Positions 1 to 10,177 of a stretch of 38,883 bases of DNA are shown here, piece after piece; position 1 is the stretch's first letter; each line of letters starts with the position of its first letter. The stretch is from NCBI GenBank assembly GCA_965370045.1, contig CBDUSI010000033.1, positions 1 through 38,883 on the forward strand, in the 5' to 3' direction. The notes beneath the pieces were generated by a model. The model made no database searches and was not told where the DNA came from. It saw only the letters and a list, made by a program, of their open reading frames with translations. The translations under genes and the position numbers were made by a program. This stretch comes from CAZONU01 sp965370045 (GTDB taxonomy: Bacteria > Planctomycetota > SZUA-567 > JAKLDR01).

Positions 1-34
1 CCGGCGGGGGGCGTCCGGGCCCCCCCCCGGTCTA

Positions 35-62
35 TTGTGGTCTGAGGTCCGCTGCGTATAAT
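35..62 (+). promoter_or_regulatory. Probable sigma70-type promoter of uvrB
   Basis: TTGTGG at 35-40 and a perfect TATAAT at 57-62 are separated by 16 bp. The expected transcription start lies about 7 nt past the -10 box, at or next to the ATG at 70. There is no room for a Shine-Dalgarno sequence, so the message would be leaderless. The boxes are seen; the start site is inferred. Confidence 0.6.
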
Positions 63-69
63 CGCCCCG

Positions 70-2142
<2,073 letters not shown>

Positions 2143-2277
2143 ACGGTCCCGAGCCAACAAGTCGGTTCCAGGCCACATGTTACAGGCGCGCAGATTATCC
2201 GCCGGAAAACCTCCGACAAAGCGCTGTCCCATGTGTAATAGACAGATAGGACAGGACGCGAAGTTGGGAGCGAAACA

Positions 2278-3390
2278 GTGAACACGAGCGGCGTTAAGTT
2301 ACCTTATATCAGGGTGATGCAGGGGATTCTCGATGACGCTCGGGCGAATGGTCTGGCGTCCGGCGGCCGGTTGCCATCGGTGCGGGCGCTGGCCGGGCGC
2401 TACGGCGTGGCCAAGGGCACCGTGGAGCAAGCCTTCAGGGAACTGGTGCGCGAGGGGTTGTGCTTCTCGGTTGATCGCAAGGGCATGTTCCTGGCCAAGG
2501 AGCCTCCCGATCGGCAGACGCAGTCGACGACCGTGGGCATTGTCCTGAACTACGAGCGCTACCGCGAGGAGACCAACCCGTTTTACCGGTCGCTTTATGA
2601 GGGCGCGGAGGCCGAGGCCGTGGACCGCAGGCACAACGTGCTGGCGCTCTACGAGTGGCGGCGAAAGAGCCCATTGCAGAAGAACCGCGAGGTCGAGCAG
2701 TTCGGCCAGCAGCTCTCCGGCTTCCTGGGGCTGGCGATGTACGACGAGCGCGACTGCCTGCGGCTCCGGGACGCGGGGATTCCCGTGGTGGTGGTGGACA
2801 ACGAGACGCTGGATCTGGGCGTCGACTGCGTGGTGATCGACAACCCGGGCGTGATGCGCTCGCTCTGTGAGCGGGTGCTGGCCGAGGAGCCCGGACGCGT
2901 CCTGCTGGTGGATTTCGAGCGGGACCGGGACTACGACCCGGCCATCCGCGAGCGCCGTGTCGCCTTCCGCGAGACACTTGCCGCCGCCGGCAGAGACGCA
3001 AGCGCGGAAGACTTCGTTTACGTGGGCTGGCCCGAGAATTCCCTGCGGGACCTCGGCGCCGCCAGGGAGGTCCTGGGCGGTCCCGGGCGAAAGCCGGCCG
3101 TGGTCTGTACTGACGAGACCACCGCCCTGCAGTTCCTGCGAGGTCTGGGGACGGATGGCCCGCGGCCGGGCCGCGACTTCCGCCTGGCCTACGTAGGCTT
3201 CCTGCGGCCGCAGCTTCCGGACATGGCCGACGTGCCCGCGCTCATCGGCGCGGTGGATTTTCGCGAGCTGGGCCGCGAGGGGATGCGGCTTCTGGAGGAG
3301 CGCATCGCCGATGGGCCGGGCCGGGCCGCGCGCCGGACGGTGGGCGGCAAGGTGATTTCATGGCCGGGGACGGGCGCCGAGCGGGGCTGA
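2278..3390 (+). CDS. GntR-family regulator with LacI-type ligand-binding domain
   Basis: This is a 370-aa transcriptional regulator. Residues about 5-75 form a GntR winged helix-turn-helix: LPSVRALAGRYGVAKGTVEQ is the recognition region, followed by a wing ending near GMFLAK. From about residue 82 (TTVGIVLNYERY) to the end it resembles the periplasmic-binding-protein-like sensor of LacI/AraR-type regulators, which usually bind sugars. The start is GTG, chosen because GGGAG lies 8 nt upstream and the HTH begins almost at once. It sits 34 bp before a set of secreted glycan-active proteins in the same direction, so it is probably their local sugar-responsive regulator. The ligand and operator are unknown. 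No convincing -35/-10 pair is visible in the 135 bp after uvrB. Confidence 0.85.
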   Translation: MNTSGVKLPYIRVMQGILDDARANGLASGGRLPSVRALAGRYGVAKGTVEQAFRELVREGLCFSVDRKGMFLAKEPPDRQTQSTTVGIVLNYERYREETNPFYRSLYEGAEAEAVDRRHNVLALYEWRRKSPLQKNREVEQFGQQLSGFLGLAMYDERDCLRLRDAGIPVVVVDNETLDLGVDCVVIDNPGVMRSLCERVLAEEPGRVLLVDFERDRDYDPAIRERRVAFRETLAAAGRDASAEDFVYVGWPENSLRDLGAAREVLGGPGRKPAVVCTDETTALQFLRGLGTDGPRPGRDFRLAYVGFLRPQLPDMADVPALIGAVDFRELGREGMRLLEERIADGPGRAARRTVGGKVISWPGTGAERG

Positions 3391-3424
3391 ATCGGGAAGC
3401 GGTCCGCGGAAGGGGAGAACGCAG

Positions 3425-5455
3425 ATGAAATCGGTTGGGTTGCTGATGTTCGCTGGTCTGCTGCTGGCCGAAGCGGGGTGGGCCGGCGAGAAGGTGTTGA
3501 TTGTCAACGGTTTCGAGCCGGCGGTGCTCAAGGAGTGGGCCGGGCGCCGCAAGGCGCCGAAGTGGAGCTCCCTGAAAGTGTACCGCATTGGCGCGGACGG
3601 CTTGCCCTGCGACGGGGGCATGAGGGGGAAGCTCACCAAGGGCGACGCCACCCAGGGTGAGTACGCCATGGTCCGGCAGATCCCGCGCACCGGCGGCAAG
3701 CGGCGGGATTTCAGCCTGAGCTACCTGAAGAACGAGAAGACCAAGGAGTCCATCAGGCGGAAAGTGGGGCTGCTGCTCAACACCTTCGGGGCCTTCCGCA
3801 ATTTCTATCCGCGGGACTGGTCGGGTTATGCCAAGCTCCGCCTGGACATCAAGAGCGAGGGCGCGCCGCTACGCCTGCGCGTGGAGATCGAGGACTCGGT
3901 GATCGCCCCGCCGCTGAGGCGGGTTTACCGGGTCCCCGCGGACAAGTGGGTCGCCGTGGAGTTCGACCTGGCCGAGGCCGCCCGGCTGCGCGAGGTGGAA
4001 CTTTCGGAAAAGGGAGCCAAGCGCCTGGGCGTCAAGAAGCTCAAGGGCCGGCTTATCAACCTCAAGGACATGGCCAACATGCGCATCGGCATCGAGCTGC
4101 TGGCGAGCAAGGCCGTGGTCAAGCTGGACAACATCCGGCTGGTGGTCGCCGGCGCCGAGAAGGGCGAGACCAAGCTGCCGGTGCTGGCCGACAAGCGGCC
4201 CTTCCCGGTGCCCGCCGAGCTGCCCGCCAGCAAGCCGACCCCGCGCGAAACGGTGAAAGGCAAGCTCAACCGCGCGCCGATCAAGTGGGAGAAGCCGGTG
4301 GAGATACCGCTCAAGGGCAGTTCCTACGGCCTGCAGCTCATGGACGTGGCCCCGCTGGACAACGACCGCATGCTCATGGCCGTGGGCACCATGTCTGTCC
4401 TCAAGACCGGTGACGGCGGCAAGACCTGGACCGGGCTGGACGGGACGCCCAACAAGCCCACGAAGGTCATCGACCACGACAACACTGCGCCGGGCCGCTG
4501 GGCGGCGGCCATGGGGCCGGACATCATGGTCCTGGGGACGGCCAAGTGCTGCGGCGGGTCCACGCCCATCGACAGCTACTCGGTCCTGACCAGGTTCGAT
4601 GGCAAGGGCTGGAAGGTCCAGCCGCGTGGGCTGGTGGACGTCGACGTGCGCCACTGCCCGGAGCACAAGGTCAAGCTGGTGCGCCTGCCGAACGGCCGCA
4701 TCTGGGCCTGCTGGCTGCACTACAACCGCTTTGCCGGAAACGATATTAACGCGCGCTACTCCGATGATCGCGGGGTCACCTGGCGGGACGCTGCCTCCAA
4801 CGGGCTGCTGCGGCTGACCACCCGCGGCCGGAGCAATCCCTTCGGGGTTACATGGTGGCTGGAGTCTCCGGCGTTCCCGAAGTGGGCACCGCGCCAGGCG
4901 CAGGGCAAGGTCGGTCCGATGAACGCGCACAGCCGCCCGGGAATCGCTCCCTGGGGCGACCAGGTGATGTGCGCATTCTCCCGGGGCAGCCGCCTGGTCT
5001 GCTCCTTCTTCGACGGCACCAGGTGGAGTGAGCCGGTCGAGGCCGGCCTCAAAGGCTACGCGGCCTCCCTGGTCCACTTCGAGGGTAAGACCGTCTACAT
5101 GGCCGTCACCGACGGGGAGATCTATCGCCTGGAGGGCAAGAAGTGGGTCAAGGACTCCCCGCCCGGGGGAGTGGGCAAGGGCAAGCTGCCCTATCCCGGG
5201 TGCGGCCGGACGCGACTGAGCGTTGCCGGCAAAGTGCTGGTGGCGGTCTGGACCGACGGGAAGAAGATATTCACCAGCCAGAAGCCCAAGGGCGGGAGCT
5301 GGTCGAAGCCGAATATGATTTTCAACGAGGAGCGCGGCGTGCACCACATCGGCGCGCCGGTCCGTTCGGTGGAGAACTTCGTGCCCTTCGTCTGGTCGAT
5401 AAGGAAGGCCAGCGCGCGCTTCGTGCGCATTCCGGTGAAGCAGCCGCGCAAGTGA
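3425..5455 (+). CDS. Secreted CBM-like + sialidase-fold (BNR) protein, paralogue 1
   Basis: This 676-aa protein starts with a signal peptide ending near GWAGEK. Residues about 95-240 look like a beta-sandwich carbohydrate-binding module (DWSGYAKLRLDIKS ... KLDNIRLV). Residues about 290-670 resemble a sialidase/BNR beta-propeller with two Asp-box-like motifs, TGDGGKTW near 328 and YSDDRGVTW near 444. A block with H-C-P-E-H at 410-414 is shared with the two paralogues at about 5.5 kb and 10.2 kb and may mark the active face. The classical sialidase Arg triad cannot be assigned by eye, so the fold does not prove sialic acid as substrate. A GGGGAG motif precedes the ATG. It is the first structural gene after the GntR regulator. 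Confidence 0.75.
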   Translation: MKSVGLLMFAGLLLAEAGWAGEKVLIVNGFEPAVLKEWAGRRKAPKWSSLKVYRIGADGLPCDGGMRGKLTKGDATQGEYAMVRQIPRTGGKRRDFSLSYLKNEKTKESIRRKVGLLLNTFGAFRNFYPRDWSGYAKLRLDIKSEGAPLRLRVEIEDSVIAPPLRRVYRVPADKWVAVEFDLAEAARLREVELSEKGAKRLGVKKLKGRLINLKDMANMRIGIELLASKAVVKLDNIRLVVAGAEKGETKLPVLADKRPFPVPAELPASKPTPRETVKGKLNRAPIKWEKPVEIPLKGSSYGLQLMDVAPLDNDRMLMAVGTMSVLKTGDGGKTWTGLDGTPNKPTKVIDHDNTAPGRWAAAMGPDIMVLGTAKCCGGSTPIDSYSVLTRFDGKGWKVQPRGLVDVDVRHCPEHKVKLVRLPNGRIWACWLHYNRFAGNDINARYSDDRGVTWRDAASNGLLRLTTRGRSNPFGVTWWLESPAFPKWAPRQAQGKVGPMNAHSRPGIAPWGDQVMCAFSRGSRLVCSFFDGTRWSEPVEAGLKGYAASLVHFEGKTVYMAVTDGEIYRLEGKKWVKDSPPGGVGKGKLPYPGCGRTRLSVAGKVLVAVWTDGKKIFTSQKPKGGSWSKPNMIFNEERGVHHIGAPVRSVENFVPFVWSIRKASARFVRIPVKQPRK

Positions 5456-5481
5456 CCCGTCTTTACAGGGGAGGCATGATC

Positions 5482-7425
5482 ATGCGGGGAGTCGCGTTCA
5501 CTGGTCTGCTGCTGGGAGCTGTCTTTTGCGCGACGGCCGGGGCCGGGGAGGGAAGCAGGCTGCTGCTCAGCTTCGAGAAGGACGAGTGCTGGAAGCTGGC
5601 CGGCAGCAAGCAGGAGAAGGACGGGAAGCTGGTGATCCGCTACAACTCCTACGGCACGTTCCACTATATGAATAAGGGCGACGTGACCCACGGCGAGTGG
5701 GCCCTGGCCAGAAGCTACAAGGGCGCCTTCGATCCCTTCGGCAAGGGCGTCACCGAGAGCGGCCTGGCCGCGGTGCAGCGCACCGGGCGCCTGCTCAACG
5801 GCTTCGGCTGGATGGCCGCAAAGAAGCTGACCGGCGACTGGTCGGGCTTCGACCGGCTGAGGATCGACGTGAAGAGCACGGAGGCGGCCGCGCGCATCTC
5901 GGTACGCGTCGCCGACCGCCGCAGCGTGCCGGTGCCCGAGCGGCGGTACGCGCTCAAGCCCGGCAAGTGGCTCACCCTGGAGTTCGACCTGGCCGCGGCG
6001 TCGGACCCCAAGCGCCTGGACCGCACCAAGCTGGCGAAGGGTCATGAACTCTTCTTCCGCTGCCGGGGCTCGGCGCTCTATCCCGCGCGGGTGCTGGACC
6101 GCAAGGCGGTCTTCGCGGTCTTCGTGAACCTCATCAAGTGCGAGGGGGCCACGACGATCCTGCTCGACAACCTGCGCCTGGTCCCCGCCGGCGCCGCGGC
6201 CAAGAGCAAGCATCCCCTGGTCACCGACAAGGGGCCCTGGCCGAAGCCCGAGGCGCTGCCCGCCGAAACGAAGCCCGAGAAGCCTGCGGGGCTGAAGCTC
6301 CCGCCGCCTGGCGGGAAACTCAAGCCTGGCAAGCCAGTGACCGTCGACCTATCCAAAGTGCGGGCCACGGGCTACGGCCGGATGCACAACGACCGCTGCG
6401 GCATCGCCGTCGTCGACTCCATGCGCATGGCCATCAACGTGGCGCTGGGAGCGAACCGCACCGTGCTGATCACCAACGACGGAGGCCTCAGCTGGCGCGG
6501 GCTGGGCCAGCCCGCCTCACCCGCGGGCAAGGCCGCCGTGGAGAAAGCCGAGCTGCTCTTCAAGGGCAATCTCATGATGGTGGGGGCCTGCTCGACGCCG
6601 GGAGACGACGGGGGCGACCTGCTTCTCGTGACTTTGAAGCACTGCTCCGGCGGCGAGGAGCCCAGCTGGGTGTGGTTCAAGCGGGTGGCCTTCGACGGCA
6701 AGACCGGTTGGAAGGCGGGGCCCAGCCGGGTGGTGGACGTCGACTCCTGGCACTGCCCGGAACATACGATGGACGTGCTGCGTCTGCCGAGCGGGCGCAT
6801 CTGGGCGGCCTGGAGCGCGCAGAGCCGCGCGGGGGGGGGCGCGGCGCGCTACAGCGACGACGGCGGGAAGACCTGGCGGGCGCTGGCCGGGAAGCTCGGC
6901 CGCGGGAGACACGGGGGCAAGCGCCCGCTGTTCCTGCCCTACGACAAAGGCGTGGCCTGCTTCTTCAAGGAGGGCTGGCGGGAGTTCTTCACGTGGGCAC
7001 GCACCGACGGAAAGAAGTGGTCCGCGCCCGAGCAGCCGATTCCCAAGCTGCGCAGCGGGCCGATCTCCGGAGCGGCGGTGGGCGACGCCGAGCTGTTTGT
7101 CGTCGTGGGGTTCAGGAAGACCCGCAAGCTGCTGCACCTCGCCGCCGGCAAGTGGACGGAGGATAAGAGCGTGCCCTTCGCGCCCTGGCGGTTGTCCGCC
7201 GCCGGGAAGAAGCTGATCGCCGTCGCCCTCAAGGACGGCAAGGTGGTCATGGCCGTGCGCGCGGCTGACGGCAAGTGGTCGGCGGTCAGGGAGTTGGCCG
7301 CCGCCGAGAAGGGCACCGTGGACCTCGCCGTTCCGAGAGTTGCCCCGCAGGGCTTCCTGCCTATAGTCTGGTCCACCAAGGCGGGGCGGAGCATCCACTT
7401 CCTGCGAATCAGGCTCGGGCAATGA
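5482..7425 (+). CDS. Secreted CBM-like + sialidase-fold (BNR) protein, paralogue 2
   Basis: The product is about 647 aa from the second of two in-frame ATGs (5476 and 5482). The GGGGAGG at 5468-5474 is 7 nt from the ATG at 5482 but only 1 nt from the first, so the second is preferred. A signal peptide ends near ATAGAGEG. A CBM-like sandwich (DWSGFDRLRIDVKS ... LLDNLRLV) is followed by a BNR-type region with Asp-box-like motifs near 329 (ITNDGGLSW) and 456 (YSDDGGKTW), and an HCPEH motif at about 424-428. It is clearly homologous to the genes at 3425 and 10178. An uninterrupted G9 tract at 6831-6839 lies inside the coding sequence just before the second Asp box; the frame is open through it. 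Enzyme activity is not established. Confidence 0.72.
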   Translation: MRGVAFTGLLLGAVFCATAGAGEGSRLLLSFEKDECWKLAGSKQEKDGKLVIRYNSYGTFHYMNKGDVTHGEWALARSYKGAFDPFGKGVTESGLAAVQRTGRLLNGFGWMAAKKLTGDWSGFDRLRIDVKSTEAAARISVRVADRRSVPVPERRYALKPGKWLTLEFDLAAASDPKRLDRTKLAKGHELFFRCRGSALYPARVLDRKAVFAVFVNLIKCEGATTILLDNLRLVPAGAAAKSKHPLVTDKGPWPKPEALPAETKPEKPAGLKLPPPGGKLKPGKPVTVDLSKVRATGYGRMHNDRCGIAVVDSMRMAINVALGANRTVLITNDGGLSWRGLGQPASPAGKAAVEKAELLFKGNLMMVGACSTPGDDGGDLLLVTLKHCSGGEEPSWVWFKRVAFDGKTGWKAGPSRVVDVDSWHCPEHTMDVLRLPSGRIWAAWSAQSRAGGGAARYSDDGGKTWRALAGKLGRGRHGGKRPLFLPYDKGVACFFKEGWREFFTWARTDGKKWSAPEQPIPKLRSGPISGAAVGDAELFVVVGFRKTRKLLHLAAGKWTEDKSVPFAPWRLSAAGKKLIAVALKDGKVVMAVRAADGKWSAVRELAAAEKGTVDLAVPRVAPQGFLPIVWSTKAGRSIHFLRIRLGQ

Positions 7426-7454
7426 GAACGTGCCTTCTCAATAAGGAGAAGAAG

Positions 7455-10151
7455 ATGGTGAGAGCGGGCGGAATAGGGATGTGTGTTGTCGCCGCGGCAC
7501 TGGTGGTCAGCGCAGGAAATCTTATGGCCGGCGAGGGTGGCACGACCATACTGGGCCCCGGGAACGCCTGGCGCCTGCGGGTCACCTGGGAGCGCGACGA
7601 AGTACTTCTCAAGTCCGGGAAGGTCGAGCACGCCCGCCTCAAGCTCAAGGGCTCAATGCGCAAATCGAAGACCGTCGAGGACTTCGAGGTCGTCAAGATA
7701 CCGGCGGTCACCCTGCCGCCGAAGACGCCGACGGAGTGGGCCAAGGCGGAATTTGACGACAGCGCGTGGATCCGCAAGGCGCTGCCGGTCTTCGGCGCGG
7801 TCGGCCGGAGCTACACCAGAGGGATTGTCTATACGCCATATTGGAAACTGATCCTGGCCCGGGGCCGGTTCAAGGTGACAGACCCGGCGGGCGCCGGGGA
7901 CCTGGAGTTGTCACTGGAGTTCAAAGGCGGCGTCGTGGTCCACCTGAACGGCGTCGAGGTCGGCCGGGCGCACATGCCCGAGGGCAAGGTCGGGCCGCTC
8001 ACTCCCGCCAAGCCCTACATGAAGGACAGCTTCCTGCGGCCCGACGGGTACCTGGTATGGGGCAGGAAGGACCTGGCCAAGCACCCCCAGGTCGCCGCCA
8101 GGCGCTTGCGCAAGCTGACCGCTCTGAAGATACCCGGCTCAAAGCTCAGGAAGGGCATCAACGTACTGGCCATTGAGGTCCACCGGGCGCCGGTGCACTG
8201 GGCCTATTATACCACCCGGGTGACCACGTACCCCTACGGGGCCTACGATAAGCGCAGCAAGACCCAGTGGTGCCGGGCGGACCTCGTCAAGGTCAACCTC
8301 TCCGCGCCCGCGGGCGCGGCGGTTGAGCCCAACACCGGCCGGGCCAAGGGGAACGGGCTGCGGGTCTGGAACCATACGATACTTCGCAAGCTGTGGCCCG
8401 CCTCGTCCGGCGACCCCTGCGAGGAGCTCAGACCCATCAAGCTGCGCGGCGCCCGCAACGGCACCTTCGCGGGCCAGATCGTCGCGGAGTCGGGCGCGGC
8501 CATCAGGGGGATCAAGGTTGAGGTCTCCGACCTCAAGGGCCCCGGGGTCATCCCCAAGTCGGCCGTGGCGATCCGCTACGCGCTGCCCGACGGCTTCCGT
8601 CACAGGGGCCGCATCTACAGGATGCCCAAGGAGCGCTGGTACGAATCGCTGGACGAGGTGGCCCCCGCCGAAGTGCCGGTGGGGCAGGGCGCGGCCCTGC
8701 AGCCCATCTGGCTCACGGTTAAGATCCCCAAGGACGCCAAGGCCGGGGACTACCAGGGCAGTGTGACCGTCAGCGCCACCGGCCACAAGCCGATCGAGGC
8801 CCAGCTCCAGGTCCGTGTAGCCGACTGGACGCTGCCCGACACCCGGGACTTCACCACCCGCATGGACTTCGTCCAGTCGCCGACATCGGTAGCCCTGGCC
8901 TACGACGTGCCCATGTGGTCCGAGAAGCACTGGAAGCTCCTGGAGCGCAGCCTGAGCGTCCTGGGGCCCATGGCCGACAAGACGCTGTACATCACCGCGG
9001 TGCGCAGGACGCACTTCGGCAACGAGCACGCCATGGTCCGCTGGAAGAAGGACGCGAAGGGCAAGCTGCAGCCGGACATCAGCGTCGTCGAGAAGTACCT
9101 GGACCTGGCCATCAAGCACCAGGGCAAGATTCCCGGGGTGATCCTCTACTGCTGGGAGCCACCCGACTCCATGGGGCACGCCGGCACCGGCCCGAAACGC
9201 ATTCACGACCGCCCGATACTGATTACCATCGTGGGTCCGGGCGGCAAGCTCGAGAAGGCCCAGGGGCCGAAGTGGGGCACGCCCGAGTGCCGCCAGTTAT
9301 GGCAGCGGCTCTCGACCGCGGTGAAGGCCATGCTCAAGAAGCGGGGCATGGAGAAGTCGCTGATGTTCGGGCTGATCGGCGATCACCGCCCCACCAAACG
9401 GGCCATGGACGAGATCAACACGGGAGCGCCGGAGGTCAAGTGGGCGGTGCACTCCCATCACTACTGCGACAAGTGGCAGGGCCACGAAGTGGGCATGTGC
9501 ATCGCCCTGTGGGGCGTGCGCTGCTACCCGCGCGACCCTGACGTGGGCCGCGGCTACGGGTGGAAGAACGACTTCTGGCTGTCGCTCTATCCCCGGAACC
9601 AGATGAGCATCGCTTCCCCCCTGGTCGACCACCGCACACAGGCCGAGAACCAGCTGGGGGCCGTCCCGGCGAGCCTCAGCCGCTGGAGCAAGGCCAAGGG
9701 TCTGCACGGCATCGGGCGCATCGGAGCGGACTTCTGGCCGGCGGTCAAGGACAAGCGCGGCCGGCGTTCGACCATCGCGGGCCGCTACCCGGAAAGCGCC
9801 TGGGGGCAGCTCAATCTCAACTACTGCGTGCCCTCTGTCCTGGGGATCGGCAAGAAGGGGCCGGTGCCCACGGTGCGCTCGGAGGCCTTCCGGGAGAGCG
9901 TCCAGGAGTGCGAGGCGCGCATCTTCATTGAGAAGGCCATGGATGATGCGGGCAAGAAGGCCAAACTGGGCGAGGACCTGGTCAAGCGCTGCGGGGTGAC
10001 GCTCGACGAGCGCAGGCGCATGTGCCTGTACTCGGTCGGCAAGGGCTGGATGTGGTACGTGAGCTCCGGCTGGGCCGAGCGCGACGAGAAGCTCTTCAAC
10101 CTGGCCGCGGAGGTAAGCAAGAAGCTCGGCGTGAAGGGTCCGGGCAAGTGA
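7455..10151 (+). CDS. Secreted glycoside-hydrolase-like protein (DUF4091-like barrel)
   Basis: This 898-aa protein starts at the ATG at 7455, with AAGGAG upstream and a signal peptide ending near NLMAGEG. Residues about 93-253 resemble the galactose-binding jelly roll found in GH2-type enzymes (EWAKAEFDDSAWIRK, VVVHLNGVEVGRAHMP). A beta-rich segment follows. From about residue 465 (WTLPDTRDFTTRMDF) there is a long alpha/beta region like the TIM-barrel of DUF4091/DUF6067-type putative glycoside hydrolases. Possible acidic catalytic residues occur in YCWEPPDS, but they cannot be assigned with certainty. The gene lies between the second and third sialidase-fold paralogues with gaps of about 26-29 bp, so co-transcription and a shared extracellular substrate are likely. 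The family name is tentative. Confidence 0.6.
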   Translation: MVRAGGIGMCVVAAALVVSAGNLMAGEGGTTILGPGNAWRLRVTWERDEVLLKSGKVEHARLKLKGSMRKSKTVEDFEVVKIPAVTLPPKTPTEWAKAEFDDSAWIRKALPVFGAVGRSYTRGIVYTPYWKLILARGRFKVTDPAGAGDLELSLEFKGGVVVHLNGVEVGRAHMPEGKVGPLTPAKPYMKDSFLRPDGYLVWGRKDLAKHPQVAARRLRKLTALKIPGSKLRKGINVLAIEVHRAPVHWAYYTTRVTTYPYGAYDKRSKTQWCRADLVKVNLSAPAGAAVEPNTGRAKGNGLRVWNHTILRKLWPASSGDPCEELRPIKLRGARNGTFAGQIVAESGAAIRGIKVEVSDLKGPGVIPKSAVAIRYALPDGFRHRGRIYRMPKERWYESLDEVAPAEVPVGQGAALQPIWLTVKIPKDAKAGDYQGSVTVSATGHKPIEAQLQVRVADWTLPDTRDFTTRMDFVQSPTSVALAYDVPMWSEKHWKLLERSLSVLGPMADKTLYITAVRRTHFGNEHAMVRWKKDAKGKLQPDISVVEKYLDLAIKHQGKIPGVILYCWEPPDSMGHAGTGPKRIHDRPILITIVGPGGKLEKAQGPKWGTPECRQLWQRLSTAVKAMLKKRGMEKSLMFGLIGDHRPTKRAMDEINTGAPEVKWAVHSHHYCDKWQGHEVGMCIALWGVRCYPRDPDVGRGYGWKNDFWLSLYPRNQMSIASPLVDHRTQAENQLGAVPASLSRWSKAKGLHGIGRIGADFWPAVKDKRGRRSTIAGRYPESAWGQLNLNYCVPSVLGIGKKGPVPTVRSEAFRESVQECEARIFIEKAMDDAGKKAKLGEDLVKRCGVTLDERRRMCLYSVGKGWMWYVSSGWAERDEKLFNLAAEVSKKLGVKGPGK

Positions 10152-10177
10152 GCCGGACGGATAAGGGAGGCATGCTC

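Noticed and set aside
2175..2241. Two similar boxes (ACATGTTACA and CATGTGTAATA) as GntR operators
   Set aside because: The match is short and not symmetrical, and no second site occurs in the cluster, so it may be chance.
3869..5347. 492-codon minus-strand frame in the first sialidase-fold gene
   Set aside because: Antisense shadow; no conserved motif and no ribosome-binding site.
3425..5455. Naming the propeller proteins true sialidases
   Set aside because: Asp boxes show the fold only; the catalytic residues of GH33 sialidases could not be located.
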